From the NCBI GenBank assembly GCA_005406025.1, contig BGZK01000762.1, forward strand, positions 227,746-291,745: a stretch of 64,000 nt of DNA, written 5' to 3'. The position numbers and the translations under genes were made by a program. Below are positions 21,511 through 34,199 of this stretch, in pieces. The stretch is from Eumeta japonica. Lineage: Eukaryota; Arthropoda; Insecta; Lepidoptera; Psychidae. The notes beneath the pieces were generated by a model. It was not told where the DNA came from. It did not search any database and saw only the letters and a list, made by a program, of their open reading frames with translations. Positions within the stretch are counted from its first letter, which is position 1. Each line of letters begins with the position of its first letter.

Positions 21511-24055
21511 AGAACGTAAAAATCACATGAAACGAAACATCAGCCAGTGGACTTTCGCGACAATACGATAAAATCTAGGTTCAGATCGTGAACCATGTAA
21601 GAGACAAACTTCTGTTCCAGACTCAAAGCCAGACTGTTCCGCGCTAAATAATTCTATTATATTAATTGACTAGACAATCACGCGTGCTAAAGCACACATG
21701 TATAATCAAACAGTAGATATACATGTTGGCCATATAGGGTTCCATTTCAGTGGTGACTAGAGAAGAAAAAGGTATGTTGCGTGATTTGGCGATTTGGTAA
21801 AATGAAAAAAAGTAGACTGATAAAACAAATCTATAAATGAATGTATGTATTGAAAGTTCAGCAAGGGTCGCGCAAAAAATCCTATGTAGACCAAATTGGT
21901 GACATATTATAAAAAGGGCAAAATGTTAAGTAACCGAAACCCACAAACTGGCATGAAAAGATTAATTATTGTTAGTGAATCAAGGGAGATATGCCTACCC
22001 TTCTGGGAAATAGGCGAAGTTTATATTATTACTATATGAAAATTTAAGCCCCAATTGATTTGGAGTTAAAGGTAATGGTCAATTTTCTTCTATTTCCTTA
22101 AATAATTGAAACTATTTACTTTAAAATTATATTAAAAAATGTGTCAGGCTTTCACAATAAGCCCTTTCTTTCATTTGATGTATCATACGGTACAGTTCGT
22201 ATGACGGTTTTTATTTTCTAATTTTACCTTCAAAAGTGATCCTCATATTCGAAATTCATTTATTTACCTTATACGCCCGTGTTTGGGTCACATAAATTCA
22301 TATGTGTACCGCCTTTTCAACTTAATCGGTCCAGTAGATTTGAAGTAAATTGGTTTTGCTTGTTGTTAGCAAATAAACGGACGGATAGACAAACACGAAT
22401 TTCTGTTTATATTAGCTCTCGCTTTGTAACCCGTTTCATAAAACTGAAAAAAAAAAATTGCACTTTTTTTACTCTTCTAACCAAAATCATAAAAATAAGA
22501 TTTGATTTTTCTAATTATAAGCCTGTAGGGGGGCCATGGACTTTACTTCAATTGTAATATTTTTATTTAAATTGTAGTACCTATAGAACACTAACCGTGC
22601 GAATATTAATCATGCTTGCTTTTATTTTTTTTATGCAAGTTCAAAAATCGTGTGGAAAATAATGTGTTTACCTGAAATTGAAATCTAATCTTCCCGAATT
22701 TTATATAACAAACATAATTTTTAATAAAATATATTCAAATAATTTATAATAAATAAATAAATAAGAAATATTTAGTCCCATTTTTTAAAATTATTTTGCA
22801 TCTTTCCCAACATAGGGTTAGCCAGTGACAGTAAACTAGATGCACATACAAGTTTTGCAAATACTTGAACCTAACTTGATGGCTTATGAGTCTATTGCCG
22901 TTTGCTGGTTCTACATGACACAGATGTCATTCTATACGTTATCTATATATTTATAAAAGTTAAACAAATACATTATTTACCTTTGTAAAAGGAAATAATG
23001 AAATTTACAAAGAATTTTCCCTATTTATACTCAACATTAATTACGTTCCCGTACTCTAAAGAAGGTTAAATATTACAGTTAATAGTATCCGTTATCTCGC
23101 GTAAATCACAGGAAACTCGTTTATCCGAAGCTTTCCAAATACCAAGACACTGGTCCAATTTAAAAGTACATTTCAAGATTGAGTTTAAAATAAATAATTA
23201 TTAAATTGTAGACATTGACAAATAAAGTGCACTAGTAACAGAAATAATTTGAAGAAAAATCTGCAAACATGTATGCTTTTATTTGTACCTTTGTTATATA
23301 AATTAAGACCATATTAGAGGGGCAGTAAATACATAGATTCGTTTAAAATTACAAGTTGATAAGTCCGTTTGTTTAATATATAGCGCTTCTGAATAAACAT
23401 TGTTACAGCTGATTCAATGTTAGTGCAAATAACATACTTATGTTACATACATACTTATGATACAGTACAAATAAATAACTCGCCGCTTGCAATTTCCCTC
23501 GCTTCAGTGTATAATAAATTATTTATCTTATTTCATCTATTCTATTTTAATTCTACCCCTGACGGGATTCCAAATCCTGACCGCTATTTATGTCTCGGTT
23601 TTAAATTACCACTATTGCAATATTGACGGATGTAAAAAAATAGACGGATGAACTATTGCTAGACAGCAATTGACGTCCCTTAAAGCCAGAAAGTTTGTTG
23701 TAAACGTACGAGCTGTAAACACACATTTACAGCTAGTTATCGATAGTCTAACTACGCTGAAAGTTTAGCTAAACTCACGTTATTGACGCTGTGTCATATT
23801 GCTATTATCCCATTATCCCATTTCCTAGTTTACTTGAACACAATTTTATAAGGCAGTAGTAGTTGTTCAAAATTTTATTGTAATAATAATTTCGTAAGTT
23901 CAGTAAAATATGTTTTAAAATAATTCTGAAATGAAACTCTGTATGATTATATTCAAACAGAAAAATTACCTCTATATTTTTTTTCATGTCAGAATTGCTT
24001 ATTAATTTATCCATAGACCATCAATTGCCGATATCTATCTATTTACACATATTAC
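21511..24055. other. AT-rich non-coding stretch with a repeat remnant
   Basis: No gene supported. At about 22265-22420, 'ttaatcggtccagtagatttg' and 'acggacggatagacaaacacg' are the tail words of the degenerate repeat family better seen at 24059-25195. At about 23565-23625, 'gattccaaatcctgaccgc...ctcggtttt' may be a scrap of the GATTCC-type family. Confidence 0.4.
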
Positions 24056-24058
24056 TAG

Positions 24059-25195
24059 ATTTGCCCGCGGCCCCACACGCCTAGACATAAAACGAATTTT
24101 GTCGTCTTGTATATATCACTCCATTACGAAATCACGATCCCCATCGCTAGGCCATCCTCAGTTCTGATCCTAAGCCTGCTCTCGATATTTTGTTTCATTC
24201 TTGATTCTGATAGCAGTTCCGCTTTTGATTCCGGCTCTAATAATTTCATTCTCGGTTTTGGTCACGCTCTTGATTCTAATGATCTTCTAATCTCGTTCTC
24301 GATCCTAGTCTCGACTTTCAATTCTATTTCACGCCTTATGAACAATTTAGCTTCTGCAACCGGTCACAGTTCTGATTTGAACGAAGATGTAGCAAATGCT
24401 ATTAGTATCAAAATAAAATTTGGACCGTATTTCTTGAGGATAATGTAGCTTTCTATAAGTGAAAAAAATTTAAGAATCTTTAGTAGCAGAAATATGAACA
24501 TGATTCAAGTTTTTTTAAAGCGTCTTAATAGCGCGTTCAACTTAGAGCATGAAAAAAAAAAACAGACAAAATACACATAGCGGCTTTGATTTTCTACAAA
24601 ATGTTTCATCCCTTACTTGCCAATCGCAAAATTACATTTTCAAAAATGATACACGTCGTTATTTTTCATTTGTTATAAGCAACCAAAATAAAAGTTTTAT
24701 TGTCAATAGATTCAGTGTTTTCGTATATTAATATAAAAATTTCAACCCTATTGCAGCTCTTTTAGGGTTAACTTTGATCTTTATTTGTTATTAGTAACGT
24801 TTTTCATTAAAATCGGTGAAATATATTTTAGTTTTATAAGAAGATACAGATAAACAGACACAAGTTTATCATCTGCACAATCACATGTTCTGGCTGTACA
24901 TTCATTATTATCAAGATCGATCAAACCGTTTTTAAGTTATAAAAGAACATACAAACAGACCGAGATACAGACAGACAAACAGTATCGCAATAACGTGCTT
25001 TAACTGTACGTACACCAATTTTCATCAAGAGTCAAATTTTTCTTAACTTATAGAAAAAAACATTCAGACAGACAAATAGACAGACAGTAATCATTTGCAC
25101 AATCATATGTGCTTACTGTATGTAAATTTTTATCTCGATTAGTCAAATCGTTCTTAAGTTACAAAATGACAAACACGGACAGACAAACATGAATT
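24059..25195 (+). repeat. Composite lepidopteran repeat: GATTCC-type core plus tandem 'cagacagacaaac' tail
   Basis: The left border 'atttgcccgcggccccacacgcctagacataaaacga' style sequence (about 24059-24095) is followed by a decayed array of 'ttctgat..cgctcttgattc' words (24150-24370). An AT-rich spacer resembling 54040-54140 comes next, then a tail of about 3.5 imperfect tandem units of about 112 bp (24770-25195), each with 'tcatca.gatc..tcaa.c.tttttaagttata' followed by 'cagacagacaaac'. The long frame over the core arises from the repeat and is not a gene. The same borders recur at 9630, 22265, 39350, 44780, 53095, 57541 and 59400. Confidence 0.65.
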
Positions 25196-25199
25196 TTAA

Positions 25200-27765
25200 A
25201 AATTGTAGAATTGGACTCAGTTTGCCATAAAACGAATATCTATTACGAAATTTTTCAAAATAATTGAATGTACAGACAGACACTACATATTTATATAGTA
25301 GTATAAATTCATAACTGAGAATATTTTTTCCAAGGACAAAATCTTTACAGAATGTTCTGGGATTCGTAATATATTTTAATTGATGAACAGTTTCAAGTAG
25401 TCAAGTCTCGTTCTATTTTCACGTAGATAAAAAATACTTATAAACTTTTAATACATTTGAAGAAATAAGTTTGATCTTTCACGTTCAATGTGGCAATAAA
25501 TTAGCTTTCTAATTTTGGGTAAGTTTCGACAATCTTCTTCAAATAATTTGTTATATATTAGTCATATATGTATAAACCAGTCCTTATTATATTAATTAAG
25601 ACTCGAATGATGTTTAAATGATTTGAAAAATAGTTATTATTTTGTCTTATCGACGACGACGTCAGATTAAAATTAAACTAAGTTTGAAGAATCATTGAAA
25701 TGCATAAATATAAAACACAGTTCCTTAAATTAGTTAACATTTTCACAAAAATGTAAATAATACGAATATTTTCATTTTAGACATTACCATTTAAAATTAT
25801 ATATTTGTAACTAATTGGTTTAGTTTTTATAATATTATTTCGTATACATTTCTTATGTAACATATCGCTTTTGGTCCGACACGTTATTTTTCCATCGTGA
25901 TTGCTTTATATTCAGATATATTCGCGACTGACTTAAGGATGGGGGATGGATTATTTAAAATTGCGTAGACGATTTCTGCGAATGTGCGTATACCTTTTTG
26001 GCGATATGCCGTAGGATATTTCCTTTCAGTATATTTCCTGTGGCGTGAAGTAACATGGACACATTTGCGGTTTCTTTGCCGCTTTGATTCCACCATGAAA
26101 TCTTACAGTGCCTATCAAAAGAAAACGAAAATGAAGAATATTTTTTGTTACATCCCGCTTAATTTTACTCCTTTATTCAATAACCGACTAGGATGCCCAT
26201 GGGCACCTTGCCACTGGGTATCGGGTTTGATTCGAATATGTAATAACTTAAAATTACTTTGCTTACTTGCGCTTTGCATGAAATGAGGTTTTACTTTATG
26301 TAAGAAATTTCATAGATATTATATTTTATGAGCATTATTAAAACGCTTTTCTGGGGTATAAACAGAGTGTCTGGTAGTGAAATATTTGCTGGTTTTACAG
26401 ACGTCAACTTACAAAGCACATTAAGGTAAAGCTCATTGCTTAAAAGCACATTAAGCATCGACAAGACTTTCATTGCATAAATACTCTACAAGCAGCAACT
26501 ACCTGGTAAGTTTTTGCATATAATATCCAGCAAAGTGGGGGGATTGAGTCTAGGTAAAATTGATTGTAATAATTTATAATTGATTGCTTTAAGTAACATT
26601 TCTTGGGTAAGACTAATAGATGTTCGATATCGGTAGACTGTACTTGAAGTTGAGAAATCTCTTCCCACCTTTATAAAGCGACGGATGTTGATAAAGGTCA
26701 CATCTTAAGTGAAAAGGGTCCATATTTGTTGTTTTTACATTAGCTGCTTAATTTCAAAAAAATTGTATTAATTATTCTACTAAATAGATCATTATCCAGT
26801 TATAACTCATTACTGATCAATGCTCTCAGTATGTGTTTATGCCACTTGCCTTTACGCCAATATTAATTTTTAATACTTTACGAAACTGTTATGATTTGAT
26901 AAGCTTTTCTGACCAGAAAAAAAAATATTTTTTTCTAAGTTTTTAATTTTAATATCCTTTAATGCGAACAGAAATCTTTTTCTTGTTGGGTTTTACCTCT
27001 GAAAACGTTGATAATTTTTTAATTAATTGCATAACTATAAATAAATTCTTTTGTTTTTGGGTAGGAATATAACCAACGGAGCTATAGCTAATGACGATGG
27101 CGCTGCGGTAGCGTGTTTATGGTGTTGAACTGGTTCGTAGAAAAGCTAGAAACAGCGTTTTGCAGGCCTGATCTACTAGTGTTAGGGACAGTTTATGACT
27201 GTTGTCACCAGTGTGGTGCTCTTCAGGTAGACATACTAACATTCCTTTCCTTGCTATGCAGTAATTGGTCTAATTTGACATTTGTCAAAAATTCATTGAC
27301 CAAGTGCCAAACACGGTACCTTCTAATGAAAAAGGGACACGCTATTCAAACGGACACACTTAAGGTTATAATTTCTTCTTTTTAGAATACCATTAAATGA
27401 ACTTTTATACAAACAAGAATTTTAAAGTTCTGTTTGTGGGCTAGACATATTCGGAATAGAAAACATATACCTCTTATATTTCACTCATAATTCGATCTTA
27501 TTAGAGTTTCAATTTCGCAAAAACATGTTCTGTATCATAATATCCAACAGAACAAAAAATAGTAAATTTATTACAACATGGACAAATATTTACGTTTACA
27601 TATATGTTAGAGCTAAGGGCAAGCGTATAATGTTACCGATGTCGAAGAATAGAGTTATTATTTTTATATTGTTATTAATAAATAATCGTAATGCATGAAA
27701 TTTTACATACATAATTATATAAACTATGAAAATAATTGCAAAGAAATGTATATATATATCCGTAA
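25200..27765. other. AT-rich non-coding stretch
   Basis: No gene is supported. A short core-like word of the dispersed lepidopteran repeat ('aggatgcccatgggcacct') is at 26190-26210. A 90-codon frame starts at 27113. Inside it, 27165-27224 is bounded by 'ttttgcag' and 'cag|gtagac' and could by chance look like an exon, but it lacks further support. Confidence 0.35.
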
Positions 27766-27796
27766 TAAAGGCCATTTTATTTGATTTGATTTGATG
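27766..27796 (+). repeat. LINE 3' tail scrap
   Basis: 'aataaaggccattttatttgatttgat' has the AATAAA then TTTGATTTGAT ending typical of the LINE ends at 29450-29475 and 61870-61895. Confidence 0.5.
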
Positions 27797-27839
27797 TTGT
27801 GGATAATTTGGCTGTAGCATAAAAATAGGTGGGATCAAT

Positions 27840-28070
27840 CGGTGAAGTAACAGGTTCCGCTGTTGCATTTCGTCCAATGATTGAGAGCTTCAATGTCTCG
27901 CTTCCCTCTCCATCATCCCAATCTTCTCTTTATCAGATATCTTATTCCTATCTAAGTGATCTTCAACGCACCGGTGACTCTTAAGGGTTCGCGACTATCC
28001 ACAGGCAAGGGTGATTACCCACTTTCTGGTATTTCACATACTCGTTTGTTCCACGAAAATGTAATAAAAA
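27840..28070 (-). repeat. Lepidopteran dispersed repeat, copy 3
   Basis: Contains 'tatcagatatcttattcctat', 'aacgcaccggtgactcttaagg' and 'gttcgcgactatcc.caggcaagggtgattacccac', in the same order as the copies at 38340-38460 and 58760-58860, on the minus strand. Confidence 0.7.
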
Positions 28071-28129
28071 ATATTGTTACCAATTGTTACCATTACCAAT
28101 ACGTACATATGATATTAAATAATAAATCC

Positions 28130-29480
28130 ATATTTGAGTGCCAGAGTTCAGGGTGTTCATATTAATGGTGACAGATGTTTGGGTTCTGCAGTCAGTATGG
28201 GTGTGCCACAGGGTTCAGTTCTTGGACTATTTCTATTTGTAGTTTATATTAATGACCTCTACCACACCTTGTGAAAGACGAGAATGTAATTATACTGTTT
28301 GCTGATGATACTTCCTTGCTTTTTAAGGTTAATAGAGGACAACCAGGTTTTCACGAATTAAATAGTCTCAGCAGTAGTCGAGTGGTTTACAATTTACAAT
28401 CTTTTGCTTAATGAGAAAAAAACAAAACTCATTACATTTTCGTTGTCTAATATTAAATTGGTCGATGGGAACATAGTTATAAGGGACGAGATACTGGATA
28501 TTGAACATAATCCTATTTCTTAATCTCACTTTGGGCGCTAAATTATAATGGAGGTATCACATAACGAAATTGGCGACAAAGCTTAGTTCTGCAGCACATG
28601 CAACCAAAAAATTCGGCAGTCTACAGACGAAATCACCGCGAGGTTTATTTATTTTACTTCTATTCATAGTCTCGTGATCTATGAAATTTTATTATAGGGT
28701 CATGCAGCCGATATAAACACAATTTATGTGCTGCAGAAGCCGGCAATTCGTATCTGCTTGAACGGATACTAATTCATGTTCGTTCTTGGTGTTTCCGAGT
28801 CTGTGTTGGTCTCAAATCATAAATTAAAATTTTTAATTTGATACCAACCGTATCTCTCAGAGAAAAAAATAAAGACACTTCAATTTCAGTTTAGTTATAG
28901 CGTCATAAATGTATTGTGATGGCACAGCTAAATAAACAGGTTAAAACAAATAAAAAAACTTGGTATATGTCAAGGGAAATATAAAATCGTTCCAAAAAAC
29001 GAGCGACATTCATAATATTGACAAAATAGATAAGAAAATGATCTTGCTACTCATCAAAGTAGACTCAATAAAGTTAACAAAGCATCTAAGAGGCAATGTG
29101 TGCGCTTTTATAAGAAGATACTGGTTGAAATTCAAAATTTCGCATTTCAGAAATTCAAAACTTTCATTAAAAAAAAAGTTATTATATACGGTAAAGGCTA
29201 TTAGTCTTATCTGAATGTATTAACGAAAAAAAGCCCTAAGATTGAAGTGTTCGACTATGAGATTGATTCATATAATTTTCAAATGTTGTACTAGTTTTAT
29301 TGACTAATCTATGACGTACCTTTGAGCAAAGAAGAGCAAACCTTGAGTTTCTTGCCCATTCTATTCAGGATGAATCAGCATTTGAAATGGGTGGTAATGT
29401 AATGAACCAAAAGGATACAATGATAACGTATTTTATATGTACTACTTACGAAATAAATATATTTTTGATTTGACATGACA
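28130..29480 (+). pseudogene. Non-LTR retrotransposon relic: RT palm to 3' end (Jockey/CR1-like)
   Basis: Translated pieces in order are 'VSMGVPQGSVLG' (about 28196), 'FVVYINDLYH' (about 28233), then 'ILFADDT' (about 28293), which holds the two catalytic aspartates of the RT palm. After these come 'LLNEKKTKLITFS' (about 28400) and 'HAADINTIYVLQKPAIRICL' (about 28700-28755). A 3' UTR follows with 'cctttgagcaaagaagagcaaaccttgagtttcttgcc' in pieces, 'ggtggtaatgt', and the terminal AATAAATATATTTTTGATTTGA (in two parts) near 29450-29475. Frames change and stops interrupt it, and the 5' half is missing. It is the most complete 3' end of this LINE group in the window. Confidence 0.85.
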
Positions 29481-29798
29481 AATTAGTGTTAAATTTTGGT
29501 ATATTTTCCGGTGCTAAAATACCCTCTTTAAAATAATCAACGTAACGGTTAAAGCAGGATTATGATGAGTAACTATTTGCGAATAGTCACTAATCCACTT
29601 TCTTATAATACAAAACCGGTAGGTTTGAGTAGTGCTATAAGTTCGTCTTACGATGTGCAGACGTCAATGAATGTGTTAATATAATGCGTCCACACATTTG
29701 TTTGTAACTTATAAAATTAAATAGGAATGGCAGGCGACTTGCACCATGAAACGTGCTAATAATCCGTTTTTGAAAATTAATTAGAACATGTCCATTAA

Positions 29799-29801
<3 letters not shown>

Positions 29802-29830
<29 letters not shown>
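29802..29830. repeat. (TA)n microsatellite
   Basis: About 14 uninterrupted TA dinucleotides directly precede the dispersed repeat that starts near 29835. Confidence 0.95.
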
Positions 29831-29833
<3 letters not shown>

Positions 29834-29834
29834 C

Positions 29835-29955
29835 AACATTGTGTCAGGCCTTTAATCATTTTACTGTTGAGGCATATCCTTCCACAATATTTTTGTTTCA
29901 CAGCGAGGAGCTTGGGCTTTAAGTTCTTCACGCTGGCCCAATGCGGGTTTTATGC
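29835..29955 (+). repeat. Dispersed repeat with 'cacgctggcccaatgcggg' end, copy A
   Basis: 'tttaatcattttactgttgagg' followed by 'ttccacaatatttttgtttcacagcgaggagcttgggctt' in pieces and 'cttcacgctggcccaatgcgg' corresponds in order to the copy at 31618-31730. The terminal phrase is one I associate with a common lepidopteran repeat. Confidence 0.6.
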
Positions 29956-29959
29956 TACT

Positions 29960-30720
29960 AAAGACCTTTGTCATTAATGTGAAAGACAACTAGAACTGAT
30001 AGCTAAACGTGTTTTTCGAGGCACGGAGCGAGTGGTATGATTTGATTCGATTTAAAACTAATTGGTCAATTCGCCTGTTTGAGAATGGAAACCCGTATGC
30101 GTTCTGATTTGAAAGCAACGCTTTGCCATTGCCACTGCTCTACACATAGTAGCGATAGTAAAACAAATGTATACAAAAAACAAGCAGTAGAAATTTTCTT
30201 AACATATTGTAAAGTAAATTTTACCTATACCTTGTCAAATGTTATCGCATATCCGTCGAATACGACTGCCCTCAGTGCAGGGGTACTTGCGCTGGGTGGT
30301 TGTAATATTCCCTGTCGCAGTACTAGACAGTGATGGGAATGAAGTATATAGTTGGCACGCAGCCAGCGTATTCATCCATATGCTCTCGACTTTCATATGC
30401 GCGCATAAATTCGACATAAGCATCGCGTAGCGGGGCGAGGTACGGATTAGGTGATTCTGTGCTCTGTATAAATAGCTTGGCGAATCGCTTATATAGCGTT
30501 AACGTCTACTGTCTATGTAGCATTTTTGGCATTTAACGCTTGTGGTACGCTTGCTTGCAGCTTATGTATAAGCAGGCGTAACTCCGTTCACAGAACGGCA
30601 TAATCACATTTGGGTAGTCGCGTGAAATTCTTCTACCGCTCGAGCAACATTATGTCGTACTGACGTACGCCAAGAGGCGTAGATAATTCTTTTAAATAAT
30701 AACACTTCTCTAGAATTGAT
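29960..30720. other. Non-coding stretch with a GC-richer, TATA-bearing patch
   Basis: 30240-30660 is richer in G+C than its flanks. It contains TATAAATA at 30467-30474 and several CG-rich words but no sustained protein frame. It could be a promoter or a decayed mobile element; neither is proven. Confidence 0.3.
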
Positions 30721-31555
30721 TTTGTTAATATTGTCCACCAGTATCCTTCTTATGTCTAACAGTACATTAACTAAACGATTTCAAAAAACATATCATGGAT
30801 AAATACTTTCAATTCTTGGGTTAAATTTAAACTTTTAACAATTGCTTGAGACCGTCAAATAATACCGCCGCAATCGGTAACGGCAATAATATCAGTCACT
30901 AGTGCTATAAAAATATTTTTAGGAATATCATCAGCGGGGTCGATTAACTCTTTTATCTTAAATCCTTTGAGCCTTTTAAATACTTATCGATCAATAAAAT
31001 TCATGGTACAGAGTGTAAAGCATTAAAGTAAACTCTGAAGCTTCTAATTAAACTGGTAAATTGTGACAATGAATACATTGCTAAATTCTAATTTTTCAGT
31101 TAATTTCGGAGTACTTGAAAATATGATATCGATTAGACAAGTTTTAATATAATATCGATTCTATTAATGTAACATATTTGATTCATATACAACATTTTTA
31201 GTCATTGTAAAGTATAATCACAAATTATTTTATTAAAATCATATGCAATATTTTGCTTTTAGATTTGATTTATTTTGATAAATAAAACCTATTTCAAAGA
31301 GGTTTCTTCTGAAACAGACACGAACACTGTGAACTTTCAAACGTTTACAATAAATTGCAATTTAGCCCCATAATCAATAAGGTGCGGCTCGGGTGCCCAA
31401 CGCATCGACAACGTATATGATCAGCGCAGGCGGTGCACGTCCTTCGTCTTCCTGAACAATATGCTATTCGCTGTTTCATGATATTCAAATAAGGTCTTCT
31501 TACGGTCATAGGAATGAATTCACGTTATTTCAAAAGAGGCTCTGCAATATAATTG
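30721..31555. other. AT-rich non-coding stretch
   Basis: No supported gene or repeat. Confidence 0.4.
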
Positions 31556-31617
31556 TTTCTGTATCATACATGTTTCTGTATCATACATGTTTCTGTATCA
31601 TACATGTTTCTGTATCA
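31556..31617. repeat. 17-bp tandem repeat, about 3.7 copies
   Basis: The unit tttctgtatcatacatg is repeated perfectly three times and then partially. It lies immediately upstream of the dispersed repeat at 31618. Confidence 0.95.
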
Positions 31618-31730
31618 GATTTTAATCACCCTACTGCTGAGCTATACCATTTCACAAATCTGTTTTTTATTTCACATCGTGGGGCTTAAACGTTAAATCG
31701 TCAATGTTGGCTCAATAAGTGTTAGCGGCT
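31618..31730 (+). repeat. Dispersed repeat, copy B
   Basis: 'ttttaatcaccctactgctgagc', 'ccatttcacaaatctgtttttt' and 'ttcacatcgtggggctt' align in order with 29850-29930. Its 3' half is degraded. Confidence 0.55.
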
Positions 31731-32205
31731 GTTAACGACCGTTATCATAAACGTGATCATAACTTTGCCTTTTTTTTCCGTCAAGTTCCATTTTATTGTG
31801 TTCCATACTGCCTCCAAGTCATTACTGAACTTGGTCACTACTGTGCTCATAATTTTTCGAGTTCAATGGAAAATTCGAACTTTAATTCAATTAATATCTA
31901 TATCATATTCGAGCTACACCAGTCTATAATCATATGAAGTTTTCCTAAACAGTTTGTGTCCAAAATTATGAACTTTCAAAACCGATAATAACATAAGACA
32001 AATGTTTAAATTCAATTCCTTCAATACTGCAATTTGTAGCTATAAACTTCACAAAGTTTATGATATCGTCACTTCCATTAAACAAAGCCACCACGGAGTC
32101 GTTCGGAATAATGAAATCACTCTTTTCCACTAATTTTATATTTACGCACTTTACATTTTCATTGCGTTTCGTCTACCATTACATTCTGCTTACTACCTTC
32201 TAAGC
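31731..32205. other. AT-rich non-coding stretch
   Basis: Nothing recognisable is seen. Confidence 0.4.
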
Positions 32206-32209
32206 CCTT

Positions 32210-32440
32210 GAACGATGATCGTGTTCCCTGTCCTTTTAAATATCTGCGGCCCCTTTTTTGTCTCGCTTTGGGTAGTACTAGGCCTGCCTCGATTACCCTT
32301 CGTTACCCGTTGTGGAGTAGAGAGGTTGCGAGGCCGCAACTCCTACAGTCTCTGCTCGTCTTTCACGTCTTGCTCACATCCCCGAAGGTATCGTTTCCCT
32401 CCGAGGTACTGTCTACGTTCGATACTGCACGGATCTAATA
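32210..32440. other. Unidentified GC-rich block
   Basis: About 230 bp have clearly raised G+C and open frames on both strands of 70-90 codons. I recognise no motif. An inserted fragment of a transposable element is the most likely explanation. Confidence 0.3.
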
Positions 32441-32470
32441 CGTATTTAATTCACGGATCTAATTCAATAG

Positions 32471-32492
32471 TGTTCTTCTTATAAGAAGAACA
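32471..32492. repeat. Perfect 22-bp palindrome (no spacer)
   Basis: tgttcttctta is followed directly by its reverse complement. Just upstream the phrase 'cacggatctaat' is repeated. Confidence 0.95.
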
Positions 32493-32599
32493 TTATAATG
32501 TTTTGTAATTCAAATGCTGACACTTAAGATTTTGACTGAATCAAAACGTTGCACATTAAAATCCTTCATAGCGTTTTGCTAAGTCCGGTAATAAATGTC

Positions 32600-32960
32600 G
32601 TCTATATTTTTTTTACATAATTTCAAGGGGCAAACGAACATTCAACCACTAGAGTACGTGGTCACCGCCGTACATAAACGCTCGCAACCTCAAAAGAGTC
32701 ATCATTGTCTTGTCGGCCTATTGGATATAGAAAATCTGATTAAGTGGAAAATGAAGAGTGGGGTAATAGAGTGGAGTGGGCCACTGCAACTCTCAATCAC
32801 TGGATGAGACACAACAACAGAAGCTGTTACTTCACGCCTGTATTCTATAAGAGTGTGGTATATCACTGGATGAGCTGGTCCTTTTTCGTTCTGCAACCAA
32901 GTTGATAACAGCAGTTTTGGCCAGAGCCACCGACACCGACTCTCACAAAACTGTTGCATC
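32600..32960 (+). repeat. Lepidopteran dispersed repeat, copy 4 (long)
   Basis: 'ggcaaacgaacattcaacca' leads into 'gtacgtggtcaccgccgtac' and 'cgctcgcaacctcaaaagagt', then 'cttgtcggcctattgg'. About 100 bp later come 'ttacttcacgcctgtattct' and 'accaagttgataacagcag'. The order is the same as at 42240-42545. Confidence 0.75.
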
Positions 32961-34075
32961 TTCCACTTATTACACTCGGCTGTTACATTGATTTATAAAA
33001 CATCACCGGATAGGTAAAAGCACACTTAAATTCATGACGTAACAATTGGATAATATTGTCAAATGTTTGGCCTCTAGCCACCATTGCCTTCAGACGTCCT
33101 CAGTAAATCACGTACCCAACCCTGACATACAAGTTTAATGCAGCCTTCTTTTACGCATCCTCTTAAAGATTGTGTATAAATGTTATATACAAAAACCTTT
33201 AGTGTTGTTCTGGATTGATACAGAAACCTTACTGATCTATTTTTTGTTTCTATTTACACGAAAAATTACTACTGTTGTACGTAACAAATCTGAAACCTCA
33301 AATATGCGGCACCTTCACCGAAATGTAGACTATTACTTACTTGGACCTTTACCCAGTAAAGTAATCTGGGAAGTAAGCCCAGCAATGAGCTCATGGTATT
33401 AAAAAACCTCAGTTTATTTTCCGAAATTATATTTTGTAATCATTTAATTATGAATCTTGCACTAAGTCTATTTACTTTATGATATTCCCTTGTAACTGTT
33501 TATTATTCAATTTATGCCATTCAAATGTGGAACTTTTTATCATATTTGAAAATTTCAAGGTTTCTCCAGAGGTGTTTGTCAACGTGGTCAGCCCCGTTAC
33601 AGTATTTATAATGTTTCTTGGAAAATCTATAGATGTCGTTTTCGTAAAAATTAGACAACGCTAACTAAAAGCGAAATAACTTTATCAGTTTTAATATAAT
33701 ATAATGTATCTGTTTATATTGTTCATTTTTACACTTAATATTTTTTTAAAAATACTTGAAAAAAATATGGGACTAAAATACTCTGATGCAATATATACTG
33801 GAACAACTGTTAGACGTTGTACTCTCGGGCTTTTCTTGACAAGATACCAAAGGAAGCTATATGTAGTGATATATACTGATAAATAAATTAAAATTGATAG
33901 ATGACAAAGGAATTTGAAATTATTAAAGAAACTGCAGTTTTTTCTGATAAATAAATCATGGAATTTCATACAATCTATAAGTTTATGTGTCAGGCTTCCA
34001 TTACCCCATTTCTGGAATATATTCTCGCACAATTATTTTGTTTCTAATTGGTAGGCTTTAGTTTAAGTCATTCAT
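32961..34075. other. AT-rich non-coding stretch
   Basis: No supported gene. Frames at 33172-33402 and 33691-34032 are hydrophobic, AT-driven and unrecognised. Confidence 0.4.
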
Positions 34076-34199
34076 GCTAGAACAGGGCCGTTTGGCGGCT
34101 CCTAGCTGTAATGCCATGTAAGTTGCTGCCACCGTATTGGTATGACAAAGTCCTTTATCAGCCCCCCAAAGGTAACCATTAATAATAATTCCAATATTG

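Noticed and set aside
24107..24448. 113-codon plus-strand frame rich in Ser/Asp/Leu
   Set aside because: It coincides with the decayed GATTCC-type array of a dispersed repeat, and similar frames appear in other copies for the same reason.
27113..27385. 90-codon frame and a possible 60-bp internal exon
   Set aside because: Acceptor- and donor-like words exist, but there is no open frame continuing sensibly across them and no homology cue.
33691..34032. 113-codon hydrophobic minus-strand frame
   Set aside because: T/A-rich sequence gives hydrophobic residues by chance; there is an overlapping plus frame and no recognisable family.
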